A stretch of 33,584 nucleotides of DNA from Terriglobales bacterium (GCA_035573675.1 DATMAB010000005.1:1-33584); one strand, 5' to 3'; counted from the first letter of the stretch, positions 17,168-25,793 are shown. Translations and numbers: made by a program. Notes: generated by a model not told the origin, from the sequence alone.

Positions 17168-20085
17168 CACTGTACCCCCGCGGAAGCGACCGCCTCGGCG
17201 CGGAACAGGCGCTCTTCGGTGGCCGGACACACGGCACGATACGGACACCACTTGCAGTGAAAGCCCGGCTTGGCGCGAAAGTTCCCTGCCGCGATGCCCT
17301 CCGCCGCTTCGTGAATCTCCTCGACCGCGGCTTCCAAGGCATCCGCATCGCGGGAGGTCACCACACCGGCATTGGTTTCCAGGTTGTAGAAGACGATCTC
17401 CTCCGGCTCCAGTTCCCAGGCGCGCGCCGCGGCCAGGGCATAGATCGAGAGCTGCAGGCTGTCATCGGCGTCTTCCTGCGAGCGCGGCGAGCCGGTCTTG
17501 TAGTCCACGATGCGGATCCGGCGTCCGGTGATGCGGTCCACGCGGTCTACGCGCCCGGTCACGGCCACGCCGTCGAGTTCGATGTGAAACGTCCGCTCGG
17601 TGTCGAGCACATCCGGAAGCGGCTGGACAGCGGCCTGATCGAAGAACCGCGTCAGCTGCTCGACCCCTTGCCTCTCATACAGCTCGCGTTGCAGCGCGTC
17701 CTCGAGTTTCGCCTTTCCCAGTTCCTCGCGGAAACGATCGAGCACCCACTCGCGCACCGGAGGCATTCCGCTTCGAACCGAGTTGTAAAAGTCCTTGAGC
17801 ACAGTATGCACGGCTGCGCCGTATTCCATGGCGGGGGCGGGCTCGCCCGGAAGGTTCCAGTCACGCTCGATCTTGAATCGCAGCGGGCAACGCCGGTAGG
17901 TCTCGATTGCGGATGCGCTGAGCGCGGCCTCGGCTAGCGGCATCCTGGGCGGCAGCTCGATCCACGGCTCGATGGCCGATGCGGCCGCGGCCTGGCCGAA
18001 CAGGTCCACCTGCATCTCCCGCGCGTGGCGCAACTGCAGCCGGTGCCGTATGGATCGGTCTTCATGTAGCCGCCTTAGATATTGCGCCGGCACTTTCTTG
18101 CCTCCGCCCATCTGCGGCCCGAAGAGAACCAGCGAATTCTTCGCCCGTGTGGCGGCCACGTAGAAAATGCGCAGTTCCTCCTCGTGGTGAAGTTCTTTTC
18201 CTTCCAGAGGAACGGGGGCGTGGGCGCGCGACAACTCACGCGGAAACTCGAACAGCGGTGCGCGATAGCCGACGGGGAAGGAATTCGATGTCACGCGAAT
18301 CACGTACACGTGATCGAACTCCAGCCCCTTGGCCAGATGCACCGTCATCAGGCGCACAGCGTCGCCTCCGTCACCCAGGGTGGTTGTGACCTTGCCGCCG
18401 GCCTCGACGAAGTAGCCAAGGTACTCCAGGAACTCTGCCAGCGTTCCCGCCCCGGTGATGGGCTTCTCAGTCCACTGCTGGACGAAATCCCGGAATGCGC
18501 GCACCGGTTCCGCGTCCGTCGCCAGATGAAACCGTTTCAGCGCGAAGTCGATCAGTTCCGGCAGCGGTGTTCCGCTCGCAGCCTTGCGCCGTACATCATC
18601 CAATGCGGCCAGAATCTCCGCACCGCCCGGCTGCGCTTTCAGGATTGCCTGCAAGTCAGGCTTCTTGGCGGCCGCCAGTTCCTTGCGCACGCGGGGACCC
18701 TCGAGGCCGAAGTGCGGCAGGGCCGCCACTCGCAGCAGGCTGACGGAATCCTGCGGGATTTCAGCCGCGCGCAAAATGGCCAGCAGGTCACGGACCTCAC
18801 TGGTGTCCAGCACATCCACTCCCTCCACCGCAACCGGCACTTGCTGGGCTTCGAACTCGGCGACCAGTGCATTGCGGTGCGACACGATGCGGTAGAGCAC
18901 GGCAAAGTCGCGCCAGCGGCAGTTCAGCTTGCGCTTCCGCTCGGCAATGGTGCGGACCACCTCGTGGGCCTCGTGCTGCGGGCTGGGGGACAGCACGATC
19001 TCGACCGGCGCTTCCCTCCATGTTTCCGCGGCCATGCGCGCGCGCCCTTCCCGCGCCGATCGCAGAGGTTCGCGGATGAACTCCAGCGTCGCGCCCGAAG
19101 CGCGCAACGGCGCCGGGTTCCGCTGGATGGCGGCGAAGGCGCAGTCCAGGATGGTCTGGGTGGAACGCTGGTTCTCCTCCAGCGGCAGCACGCGCGCACC
19201 CGGGAAGCGGCGCAGAAACTCCTCGAAGGCTGCGCTCGAAGCTCCCCGAAACCGGTAGATGGCCTGGTCCGGATCGCCCACCGCGCAGACGTTCTTCTGC
19301 TCGCCGCCCAGGAGCTGGGCCAACTCGATTTGGGCCACGTTGGTGTCCTGGAATTCGTCGATCAGGATGAACCGTGCCTTCTGGCGTTCTTCGGCCAGCA
19401 GCCGCGGTTCCTTCTCCAGGAGTTCGACCGCTCGCGACACCATGTGACCAAACAGGCCGAGATTCTCCGCCGCCAGCATCTCTTCCACCTTGCGGTAAAC
19501 GCGGGCGATCTCCTCACAACGCGCCAGCACTTCTTCGTCGCTGATCCGGTCGGCGTCGCGCGGCATGGCGATGCGCGGCAGCGGCAATTCCCCCGTCCGC
19601 AGCCGCGCCACATAGCCTTCATAGGCGGCGGCATCGACGCGATCTTCCAGACAGCGGTCGAAAAAAGTGATCAGGTGATCGAGGAACTCACCGGGGCGCG
19701 CGGCGCGCAGGAACCGCTCGAGCGGAAGCTCCCGCAGGCGCCGTCGCAGGAACACCCACAGGTCCTCCCGGAAGAGCAACCGGAAACCCTTCCCGCGGCC
19801 GCGCAACACGCTGTTGCCGACGGCATGGAACGTATCCGCCCTCAGGCCGCGCGCCTTCGCCGCTCCCAGGCGCTTCTGCACCCGCTCCTGCAACTCGCTG
19901 GCGGCATTTACCGTGAAGGTGACGGCCAGGATCTCTTCCGCGCGGGCATGTCCCTCCGCAATCAGGCGCACCACGCGCTCCACCAGCACCGTGGTCTTGC
20001 CCGTCCCTGCACCCGCAAGGACCAGCAGGGGCCCGTGCGTGTGCTCGACCGCTTCGCGCTGCTTCTGGTTCAGGGAGACTTCCAC
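17167..20085 (-). CDS. UvrD/PcrA-type helicase fused to RecB-like PD-(D/E)XK nuclease with Fe-S cysteine set
   Basis: The protein (about 972 residues) joins a superfamily 1 helicase to a C-terminal nuclease. Helicase motifs are AGAGTGKTT (Walker A, about 25..32), DEFQDT (243..248), GDPDQAIYRFRG (270..281), a motif V region MTVHLAKGLEFD, and FYVAATRAK (motif VI). The nuclease has GRVDRVDR, then IVDYKTG near 860, and QLSIYALA. Cys733 plus Cys944, Cys947 and Cys953 (CxxCx5C) match the 4Fe-4S 'staple' of AddB/Cas4-type nucleases. This resembles AdnA/AdnB-like break-resection enzymes, here as one polypeptide. The GTG at 20085 is the most plausible start but has no clear ribosome binding site; an ATG at 20274 would overlap rsmE by 98 bases. 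It is coupled to rmuC. Confidence 0.88.
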   Translation of the reverse strand: MEVSLNQKQREAVEHTHGPLLVLAGAGTGKTTVLVERVVRLIAEGHARAEEILAVTFTVNAASELQERVQKRLGAAKARGLRADTFHAVGNSVLRGRGKGFRLLFREDLWVFLRRRLRELPLERFLRAARPGEFLDHLITFFDRCLEDRVDAAAYEGYVARLRTGELPLPRIAMPRDADRISDEEVLARCEEIARVYRKVEEMLAAENLGLFGHMVSRAVELLEKEPRLLAEERQKARFILIDEFQDTNVAQIELAQLLGGEQKNVCAVGDPDQAIYRFRGASSAAFEEFLRRFPGARVLPLEENQRSTQTILDCAFAAIQRNPAPLRASGATLEFIREPLRSAREGRARMAAETWREAPVEIVLSPSPQHEAHEVVRTIAERKRKLNCRWRDFAVLYRIVSHRNALVAEFEAQQVPVAVEGVDVLDTSEVRDLLAILRAAEIPQDSVSLLRVAALPHFGLEGPRVRKELAAAKKPDLQAILKAQPGGAEILAALDDVRRKAASGTPLPELIDFALKRFHLATDAEPVRAFRDFVQQWTEKPITGAGTLAEFLEYLGYFVEAGGKVTTTLGDGGDAVRLMTVHLAKGLEFDHVYVIRVTSNSFPVGYRAPLFEFPRELSRAHAPVPLEGKELHHEEELRIFYVAATRAKNSLVLFGPQMGGGKKVPAQYLRRLHEDRSIRHRLQLRHAREMQVDLFGQAAAASAIEPWIELPPRMPLAEAALSASAIETYRRCPLRFKIERDWNLPGEPAPAMEYGAAVHTVLKDFYNSVRSGMPPVREWVLDRFREELGKAKLEDALQRELYERQGVEQLTRFFDQAAVQPLPDVLDTERTFHIELDGVAVTGRVDRVDRITGRRIRIVDYKTGSPRSQEDADDSLQLSIYALAAARAWELEPEEIVFYNLETNAGVVTSRDADALEAAVEEIHEAAEGIAAGNFRAKPGFHCKWCPYRAVCPATEERLFRAEAVASAGVQ

Positions 20086-20176
20086 AAAGGTTCGCGGGAA
20101 CGCCTGACCGCAATTATGCGGGAGCGTAATCCGTGCGGCAACTACCCGGAAATGGTGCAGTCGCGCGCCCGGTGGT

Positions 20177-20881
20177 TCAGCCGAGTTCTGCCTGCACCAC
20201 GGCCAATGCGGCGATCGCTGCGGTCTCGGCGCGCAAGATACGGGCGCCCAGCGAAGCTGCGGTCCAGCCGGCATCGCTGAACCGGCGCAACTCAGCTTCG
20301 GTCCAGCCGCCTTCGGGACCTACTGCCAGCGTGACTGCATCCGTCCCTCGGAGAGCTTCCTTCAGTGTCTGGCCGTGCTCCGTCTCGGCCAGGACGATGC
20401 GGCAGCCTGAACGCTCGGCCAGAGCGTCAGGCAGTGGGAGAGGCTCCTCCACTTCGGGAGCGGACGTCCGGCGTGACTGCTGTGCCGCCTGTCGTGCAAT
20501 CCGCCTCCAGCGCTCCGCCCGCTTCACCGCCGCGCGCGCGAGGTGTGCGTCTGTCCGCTGCGCGATCACAGGAACGACGCGAGCCGCACCCAGTTCGGTG
20601 AGCTTCTCGATGGCCCACTCCATGCGGTCGAACTTGAAGACCGCCAGCAGGACAGTGACACCCGTCGTGGCCACTTGCGGCAGTTCTTCGCCCAGGTCGA
20701 ACTCCACCCGGTCTTCGCTGACCCTGGTGACCCGCGCACGATGCACGCGCTCTCCGGCGACCACGTCGAACTCCTGGCCCACACGCGCGCGCAGCACTCG
20801 TGCCAGGTGGCGCGCACGGGCGCCGGTCAGGGCGGCGCGCGAACCGGCCACCTCGTCGGCGATCCAGCGGCGCCGGGTCAT
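20177..20881 (-). CDS. rsmE: 16S rRNA (uracil-1498-N3)-methyltransferase RsmE
   Basis: RsmE methylates N3 of U1498 in 16S rRNA using S-adenosylmethionine. The 234-residue protein has an N-terminal PUA-like part (HLARVLRARVGQEFDVV). A SPOUT-fold C-terminal domain follows, with KLTELGAARVVPVIAQRTD, the knot motif LAVGPEGGWTEAEL, and LGARILRAETA. It starts six bases after the dnaJ stop. Association with dnaJ/grpE/hrcA is common in bacteria. Clear-cut assignment by knot motif and length. Confidence 0.95.
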   Translation of the reverse strand: MTRRRWIADEVAGSRAALTGARARHLARVLRARVGQEFDVVAGERVHRARVTRVSEDRVEFDLGEELPQVATTGVTVLLAVFKFDRMEWAIEKLTELGAARVVPVIAQRTDAHLARAAVKRAERWRRIARQAAQQSRRTSAPEVEEPLPLPDALAERSGCRIVLAETEHGQTLKEALRGTDAVTLAVGPEGGWTEAELRRFSDAGWTAASLGARILRAETAAIAALAVVQAELG

Positions 20882-20887
20882 GGCGGC

Positions 20888-22006
20888 CTATTCGAAGATG
20901 TCGCGCATCTTCTTCAGAAAGCTGCGGCTCTCGGGGCGGTTGTCGACGCGCCAGGTCGACTCCAGCTCTTCCAGTAGCTCGCGTTGACGCCGCGTCAGCT
21001 TGCTGGGCGTCTGGACCCGCACGTGGACGTAGAGGTCGCCGCGGCCGTGTCCGTTGACTTCCGGCAAGCCCTTGCCGCGGACGCGGAAGGTCGTGCCGGT
21101 TTGGGTTCCATCGGGAACCTTCAGCTTGTACTCGCCGTCGAGGGTTGGGATTCTCAGTTCCGCGCCTAGCGCCGCCTGGCTGAAGGAGACGGGCACCACG
21201 CAGTGCAGGTTCTGGCCGTCGCGCTCGAAGAAGGGATGTTCCTTCACTCGCAGCACGACGTACAGGTCGCCTGGCGGGCCGCCCTTTGAGCCCGCTTCGC
21301 CCTGCCCGGCATAGCGGATCCGCGTGCCGTCTTCGACTCCGGCCGGCACCTTCACCTCCAGCGTGCGCTCACGGACCACTTTCCCTGAACCTTGGCACTT
21401 GCGGCAGGGATGCGTGACCACGCGCCCCACGCCCGCACACGTGGGGCAGGTGCGGGCTACGGCAAAGAACCCCTGCTGATATTGCACCTGGCCACGCCCG
21501 TGGCAGGTGGAACACATCGCAGGAGCATGGCCGGGCTCGCTCCCCTGGCCATGGCAGGTTTCACAGGACTCACGACGGTGGATCTTGATCTGCCGCGTGA
21601 TGCCGAAGGCCGCTTCTTCAAAGGTGAGTGTAAGGTCCTCGCGCAGGTCCGGACCTCGTTCCGCTCGCGTGCGGCGGCGGCCGCCGGTGCCGAAGATATC
21701 GCCGAAGCCGAACAGGTCGCTGAAGATGTCGGCAAAATCCGGGAAACCGGCTGAAAAATCGACGCCGCCCACGCCGGCGTGTCCGAAACGGTCGTACTGG
21801 GCGCGTTTTTCCTGGTCGGAAAGCACGCTGTAGGCTTCCGACGCTTCCTTGAACTTTTCCTCCGCCTCCGCATTGCCGGGATTGCGGTCGGGATGGTACT
21901 GCATGGCGAGGCGGCGGTAGGCGCTCTTGATCTCCTGCTCGCTGGCGCCGCGCTCGACGCCCAGCACCTCATAGTAGTCGCGTTTGGCGTTGGTAGCCGT
22001 TGCCAT
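20888..22006 (-). CDS. dnaJ: Chaperone protein DnaJ
   Basis: DnaJ delivers unfolded clients to DnaK and stimulates its ATPase. The 372-residue protein is a complete type I DnaJ: J domain with HPD at 38..40, then a Gly/Phe-rich linker ([19 protein letters not shown]). Four zinc-binding CxxCxGxG repeats follow (Cys148/151, 165/168, 187/190, 201/204), and then the C-terminal substrate-binding domains. It follows grpE by 17 bases in the HrcA-regulated cluster; dnaK itself is not in the window. The start gives [16 protein letters not shown], normal for the family. Confidence 0.98.
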   Translation of the reverse strand: MATATNAKRDYYEVLGVERGASEQEIKSAYRRLAMQYHPDRNPGNAEAEEKFKEASEAYSVLSDQEKRAQYDRFGHAGVGGVDFSAGFPDFADIFSDLFGFGDIFGTGGRRRTRAERGPDLREDLTLTFEEAAFGITRQIKIHRRESCETCHGQGSEPGHAPAMCSTCHGRGQVQYQQGFFAVARTCPTCAGVGRVVTHPCRKCQGSGKVVRERTLEVKVPAGVEDGTRIRYAGQGEAGSKGGPPGDLYVVLRVKEHPFFERDGQNLHCVVPVSFSQAALGAELRIPTLDGEYKLKVPDGTQTGTTFRVRGKGLPEVNGHGRGDLYVHVRVQTPSKLTRRQRELLEELESTWRVDNRPESRSFLKKMRDIFE

Positions 22007-22023
22007 TCCTCAGTATCACTGTC

Positions 22024-22611
22024 TTACTTCTTGGGATTGCGCGCCACGCGCACCATGGCGGGACGCAACAGGCGGTCCTTGAGCTTGTAGCCACGCTGCA
22101 GTTCTTCAATCACCTGGTGGTCGGGCACGTCCTCGCGATCCACCATCTCCACCGCTTGATGCAGCCGGGGATCGAACGGCTCGCCCACGGCCGGAACGGC
22201 GCGCAGGCCGAGCTTGACCAGCGTGTCTTCGAACTGGCGGCGGATCAGCTCCACGCCGCTGCGCAGATCCTCCGGACCGGCTGCCGTGTTCAGGGCGCGT
22301 TCCAGGCTGTCCAGCACCGGCAGCAGCGAGCGCACGGCGTCCGCCACGGCGTACTCGCGGTGCTCTCCCTGCTCGCGCAGGGCCCGCTTGCGGGCGTTCT
22401 CGAATTCCGCCTGCTGCCGCGCCAGGCGGTCGAGCAGGGCGTCTCGCTCCGCGGTGATGCGGGCCAGTTCCTGCTCTACCGGAGGCGCGGCGGGCGCCGC
22501 TTCCGATTGCTGGGGTTTCTCAACGAAGCCGTCTTCTTCCGCGGGTGGGAGTTCGTGTTCCACGTCCAGCTCGCGCGGCTCGACTTCCGGCTTCCCGTTG
22601 GCTTTCGGCAT
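22024..22611 (-). CDS. grpE: Nucleotide exchange factor GrpE
   Basis: GrpE releases ADP from DnaK. The 195-residue product has a charged, low-complexity N-terminus (about 1..45), then a long helix region (LARITAERDALLDRLARQQAEFEN) and RSLLPVLDSLERAL. The C-terminal beta domain follows, with the signature PFDPRLHQAVEMV and LQRGYKLKDRLLRPAMVRVA. GAGGAG lies inside the last codons of hrcA, 13 bases before the ATG. Its translation is thus likely tied to hrcA, whose stop is seven bases upstream. Confidence 0.97.
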   Translation of the reverse strand: MPKANGKPEVEPRELDVEHELPPAEEDGFVEKPQQSEAAPAAPPVEQELARITAERDALLDRLARQQAEFENARKRALREQGEHREYAVADAVRSLLPVLDSLERALNTAAGPEDLRSGVELIRRQFEDTLVKLGLRAVPAVGEPFDPRLHQAVEMVDREDVPDHQVIEELQRGYKLKDRLLRPAMVRVARNPKK

Positions 22612-22618
22612 CGTCTTT

Positions 22619-23665
22619 CTACTTCTCCTCGTTCAGCAGCTTGTCAAACAACTTCGCAATATAACTGACGGCAGTGATCGTGTGCTGGTAATCGATGCGC
22701 GTCGGACCGATCACCGCCAGCGATCCCATCACATCTTGCCCGACCCGCGCCGGGGCGCCGATGAGCACGAAATTGCGCATATCGGGCAAGGCTTCTTCCA
22801 GGCCGATGACCACGCGCACCGCCTCCTGCCGCGCGTCCAGATAGGCACTCAGCAGGTCGGCGACCTTCTGCTTTTCTTCCAGGGTCTGCAGCAGCCGGCG
22901 CAAGCGGTCGCGGTCCTCCTCGTTGACCACCAGGTTGGCCGCCCCCTCGATGTACACCTGGGCCGGGGCCACTTCCACCGGTGACAACGCTCCCTGCTTC
23001 TGCAACTCCGCCAGGGACTGCATCAGGCGATCGTACTCGCTGCGCTCACGCTCGATGCGGCGCGACATCTCCTGGTGCATGTCCTCGATCGTCCAGCCCG
23101 CAAAGTTCTCGTTCAGGTAGCGCGCCGCGGCGTCGAGATCCGCCTGCGGAATGTCATGGGGCAAACGCAGCACGCGGTCACGCACCAGTCCGGAGCGCAT
23201 CACCACCACGGCCAGGATTTTCTGGGGCGCAAGTCGGGAAAAGTAAATGTGCTGCAGCGCGTTGCGCGCTCCTCCCGCCACCGCCACGCCAACGTTAGAG
23301 GAAATCAGCGACAGCACGTGCGAGGTGCGCTCCAAAAACTCTTGTATGTCGCTGACCCCCTGGAATGAGTCGCGAATGAGCTCTTCGTCCCCCGGCGCCA
23401 GGTTGGTTTGTCCGCTGATCTGCTCCACGTAGTAGCGATAGGCGGCCGCCGTCGGCACGCGCCCGGCGGAAGTATGCGGCTGCTCCAGGTACCCAGCCTC
23501 GGTGAGGTCCGCCATCACGTTACGGATGGTGGCCGCGCTCAAGCCCTCCTGGTTGCTGCGGGAGAGCGTGCGCGATCCTACCGGCTCACCGCTGGTGATA
23601 TAGGTCCGCACCAGCGCGGTGAGTATCTCACGCTCCCTGCGACCGATTGGCTCCGGCTGCGGCAT
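22619..23665 (-). CDS. hrcA: Heat-inducible transcription repressor HrcA
   Basis: HrcA binds CIRCE operators and represses heat-shock operons. It needs GroEL to stay active, so titration of GroEL during stress relieves repression. The 348-residue protein has the N-terminal winged helix (ILTALVRTYITSGEPVGSRTLS, then LSAATIRNVMADLTEAGYLEQPHTSAGRVPT). It ends with SLAVIGPTRIDYQHTITAVSYIAKLFDKLL, the conserved family terminus. The ATG at 23665 is preferred over TTG at 23671 because AGGG lies nine bases upstream of it. A CIRCE element lies about 90 bases upstream, so the gene and those after it are autoregulated. Confidence 0.97.
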   Translation of the reverse strand: MPQPEPIGRREREILTALVRTYITSGEPVGSRTLSRSNQEGLSAATIRNVMADLTEAGYLEQPHTSAGRVPTAAAYRYYVEQISGQTNLAPGDEELIRDSFQGVSDIQEFLERTSHVLSLISSNVGVAVAGGARNALQHIYFSRLAPQKILAVVVMRSGLVRDRVLRLPHDIPQADLDAAARYLNENFAGWTIEDMHQEMSRRIERERSEYDRLMQSLAELQKQGALSPVEVAPAQVYIEGAANLVVNEEDRDRLRRLLQTLEEKQKVADLLSAYLDARQEAVRVVIGLEEALPDMRNFVLIGAPARVGQDVMGSLAVIGPTRIDYQHTITAVSYIAKLFDKLLNEEK

Positions 23666-23755
23666 GAACAACGGCCCTGCCTTCTGCTAACTATCTGAAA
23701 ACCATTGACTTAAGTTGCAAAAGCAAGGTTCTCAACATACCAATTTTAGTCAAGG

Positions 23756-23782
23756 CTAGCACTCGCTGCAAGAGAGTGCCAA
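23756..23782. promoter_or_regulatory. CIRCE operator (HrcA binding site)
   Basis: CTAGCACTC (23756..23764), a 9-base spacer, then GAGTGCCAA (23774..23782). Each arm matches the consensus TTAGCACTC-N9-GAGTGCTAA at eight of nine positions. It lies between the mrp stop and hrcA. On the minus strand a possible -10 TAAAAT (23750..23745) follows 17 bases after TTGCAG, placing the operator over the -35 region. Its left-hand mate for groESL is not in the window. Confidence 0.92.
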
Positions 23783-23792
23783 TCCCCGCCCT

Positions 23793-24635
23793 TTAGCGAA
23801 TCTCCAGGAAGCTGTCCGCAGGCCGAGCGGCCAGCTCGCCGAGACGATGCACCACGGTCCTGGCAAAGCCATATATGGAGCGAGCGTGCGGGGAGGTTTC
23901 GCCCTCGAGCGCCACGGGAGCGCCGGAATCACCGCCTTTACGGATGTCAGGATCGAGCTCGATGGCGCCTAGGAAGGGCACGCCGAATTGGCGGGCGGTG
24001 CGCTCCGCGCCGCCGCGCGAAAAGATGTCGATTTCGTGGTTGCAGTGCGGGCAGACGAAGTGGCTCATGTTCTCAACCATGCCCAGCACCTCGACCTTGA
24101 CCTGGCGGAACATCTCGATGGCCTTGCGCGCATCCTGCAGGGACACATCCGACGGCGTGGAGACGACGACCGCGCCGGTGAGCGGGACGGTCTGCACGAG
24201 CGAGAGTGCGACGTCCCCCGTCCCCGGCGGCAGATCAATCACCAGGTAGTCCAGTTCGCCCCACGCTACCTGCTGCACGAACTGCCCGATGATCTTGTGC
24301 AGCATGGGCCCGCGCCAGATGAGCGGACGATCGCCCGGGTTCAGGAACCCCACCGAGATCACTTTCAGCCCGAACTGCTCCAACGGCTCGATGCGGTTGT
24401 TCTCCAGCACACGCGGCGCCTGATTGGTGCCCAACATCAGTGGGACGTTGGGACCGTAGACATCGGCGTCCAGCAGGCCAACACGATGACCCATCCTGGC
24501 GAGCGCAATGGCCAGGTTGACGGCGATGGTCGTCTTCCCCACCCCGCCCTTTCCCGACCCGATGGCAATAACGTTCTGCACCCCGGGCAGTGGCTGGGGC
24601 GCCGGAGGCATTCCCTGCGGTGCGTGTGCGGCCAA
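23793..24635 (-). CDS. mrp: Mrp/NBP35 family iron-sulfur cluster carrier ATPase
   Basis: Mrp/ApbC proteins bind a bridging Fe-S cluster and deliver it to apo-proteins, powered by ATP. The 280-residue product has the deviant Walker A GKGGVGKTT, the LLDADVYGPNVPLMLG switch, DLPPGTGDVALS (Walker B) and the cluster-binding pair CPHC in VENMSHFVCPHC. It lacks the N-terminal DUF59 domain common in longer Mrp proteins and begins with a proline-rich stretch. The start is an unusual TTG at 24635. AGGAGA at 24646..24641 is 5 bases away, while the next ATG (24611) has no usable site. A TATAAT box lies 42 bases upstream of the start. The stop is about 10 bases before the CIRCE element. Confidence 0.94.
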   Translation of the reverse strand: MAAHAPQGMPPAPQPLPGVQNVIAIGSGKGGVGKTTIAVNLAIALARMGHRVGLLDADVYGPNVPLMLGTNQAPRVLENNRIEPLEQFGLKVISVGFLNPGDRPLIWRGPMLHKIIGQFVQQVAWGELDYLVIDLPPGTGDVALSLVQTVPLTGAVVVSTPSDVSLQDARKAIEMFRQVKVEVLGMVENMSHFVCPHCNHEIDIFSRGGAERTARQFGVPFLGAIELDPDIRKGGDSGAPVALEGETSPHARSIYGFARTVVHRLGELAARPADSFLEIR

Positions 24636-24676
24636 GCGACTCTCCTGAAGGAAACGAACGAAAGACTTAAAACCCG

Positions 24677-24682
24677 ATTATA
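24677..24682 (-). promoter_or_regulatory. -10 element of the mrp promoter
   Basis: TATAAT on the minus strand within the block GCGTATAATCG, the same 11 bases found at the promoter before 27746. The predicted leader to the TTG start is about 35 bases. The -35 region is poor. Confidence 0.45.
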
Positions 24683-24715
24683 CGCTGGTGTAGATTGGAG
24701 ACAGATTCAGCACCT

Positions 24716-24792
24716 GGGCGCGTAGCTCAATTGGATAGAGCACCGGCCTTCTAAGCCGGGGGTTGCTGGTTCGATCCCAGCCGCGCCTACCA
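24716..24792 (+). tRNA. tRNA-Arg (anticodon TCT)
   Basis: A complete cloverleaf: acceptor GGGCGCG with CGCGCCT (one G-U pair), D arm AGCTC...GAGC, and anticodon stem CCGGC/GCCGG closing loop CTTCTAA. The anticodon TCT is at 24750..24752. The T arm is GCTGG-TTCGATC-CCAGC, the discriminator is A, and CCA is encoded (24790..24792). It reads AGA codons, which are rare in the GC-rich genes here. A heptamer tract begins seven bases after its end. Confidence 0.97.
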
Positions 24793-24798
24793 TCAAGG

Positions 24799-24832
24799 CA
24801 GCCGTCAGCCTCAGCTTTCAGCCCTCAACTCC
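24799..24832. repeat. Degenerate heptamer tandem tract
   Basis: Units CAGCCGT, CAGCCT (one base short), CAGCTTT, CAGCCCT and CAACTCC follow each other directly after the tRNA. Non-coding by position. Confidence 0.55.
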
Positions 24833-24891
24833 AGCTCTGAAACTCGTGAGGTGGGAGACGCAGGAACTCCCCGCACGCCTAGGGAGGCTGC

Positions 24892-24990
24892 TTACTTGCG
24901 GGCGCGCAGGTAGCGGATGAAGTCCTGAAGTGCGAAGGGTAGCGCTACCGAGGGTATGGCAAGCGCGAGCAGGACGGTAAAGTGCTCCAC
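24892..24990 (-). CDS. Possible small membrane protein (32 residues)
   Basis: A GTG at 24990 preceded by GGGAGG with 8-base spacing opens a 32-residue frame. It begins MEHFTVLLALAIPSVALPFA and closes with a basic tail (FIRYLRARK): one hydrophobic helix with positive residues on one side. The same frame could begin at GTG 25032, giving 46 residues, but no ribosome binding site is seen there. There is no family I can name. It lies alone between the thioesterase and the tRNA in the same direction as the thioesterase. Could be chance; the strong ribosome binding site and clean helix argue for it. Confidence 0.35.
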   Translation of the reverse strand: MEHFTVLLALAIPSVALPFALQDFIRYLRARK

Positions 24991-25117
24991 GAGAATGGCC
25001 TCCCATGTATCCGGCGCCTGGCCCCAAGCCACTTGACGCCGCTACAGAATGCGAATCTACGGCATGGCAGGACGCGGCGCTGTGACGCAAGTCACACCCG
25101 CCCGGCCCCTGCCGACA

Positions 25118-25642
25118 TTACGGCCGGGACCCGGCTTCGGATTTCTGCGCGGCGCGGCGGCGGGCGCTTTCCGCCAGGCGCGTAGCGCGACGGCGCTCGG
25201 CGTCCGCATAGCGGCGCTCTTGATCGTCGGTTTCCGGGACAACCGGGGGCACCGCCTGGCGATTGCCGTTCGCGTCCACGGCCACAAACGTCAAATAAGC
25301 AGAACTGACGTGGCGCGTGGTGTTGTTCAGGTAGCTCTCCACCCAGCACTTCACGCCTACTTCCATCGAAGTCCGGAAGGCGCGGTTCACCGAGGAGCGC
25401 AGGATCAACAGATCGCCCACGTGTACGGGTGCGAGAAAGTCCAGGTGATCCATGGACGCGGTGACCACGTAGCTGCGCGAGTGGCGATGCGCGGCCATGG
25501 CCCCGGCCATGTCGATCAGGTGCATGAGCCGGCCGCCCAGCAGATTGCCGAGCGGGTTGGTGTCGTTGGGCAGCACCACTTCGGCCATTTCAGACTGCGA
25601 GTCTTTCACCGGGCGGGGAGCGAGGTCACGCGAGCTATTCAT
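25118..25642 (-). CDS. Acyl-CoA thioesterase, hotdog fold (YciA/ACOT-like)
   Basis: Hydrolyses acyl-CoA to free acid and CoA. The 174-residue product contains one hotdog domain with the family motif NDTNPLGNLLGGRLMHLIDM (26..45), the central strand YVVTASMDHLDFLAPVHVGDL, and SSAYLTFVAVDANGN. The last 35 residues form a charged tail rich in Arg/Ala/Glu, beyond the usual domain end. The ATG at 25642 is followed by a natural N-terminus. Directly in front of it sits an AGTTCTC heptamer tract and no Shine-Dalgarno sequence. An internal ATG at 25588 is possible but also lacks one. Substrate chain length is unknown. Confidence 0.88.
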   Translation of the reverse strand: MNSSRDLAPRPVKDSQSEMAEVVLPNDTNPLGNLLGGRLMHLIDMAGAMAAHRHSRSYVVTASMDHLDFLAPVHVGDLLILRSSVNRAFRTSMEVGVKCWVESYLNNTTRHVSSAYLTFVAVDANGNRQAVPPVVPETDDQERRYADAERRRATRLAESARRRAAQKSEAGSRP

Positions 25643-25671
25643 AGTTCTCAGTTCTCGTTCTCAGTTCTCAG
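25643..25671. repeat. Heptamer tandem tract abutting a start codon
   Basis: AGTTCTC, AGTTCTC, GTTCTC, AGTTCTC plus a partial unit. It begins at the base next to the thioesterase ATG and fills the place of its ribosome binding site. Confidence 0.7.
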
Positions 25672-25763
25672 AACCGCGGCATTGTAACGCTTCCAGCACT
25701 CTTTCGCCCGAGCAGGCAATTTGACGCCCATGGCATTGACCATTCATCATGACCGCTCGCCGC

Positions 25764-25793
25764 TGGTGACTGACCACTGGCCACTGACCACTG
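25764..25793. repeat. Heptamer tandem tract before the TPR gene
   Basis: Units TGGTGAC, TGACCAC, TGGCCAC and TGACCAC plus a partial TG end two bases before the ATG at 25796. A looser run, ATTGACC, ATTCATC, ATGACCG (25735..25755), precedes it. Confidence 0.65.

Noticed and set aside
18082-20280. 732-codon plus-strand open frame opposite the helicase gene
   Set aside because: Antisense shadow of a GC-rich gene: His/Arg/Gln-rich composition, no domain, while the opposite strand has all helicase and nuclease motifs.
23768-23782. TTGGCACTCTCTTGCA on the minus strand as a sigma-54 promoter before hrcA
   Set aside because: The GG and GC are separated by 9 instead of 10 bases, a spacing sigma-54 does not tolerate, and the site is explained by the CIRCE arm.
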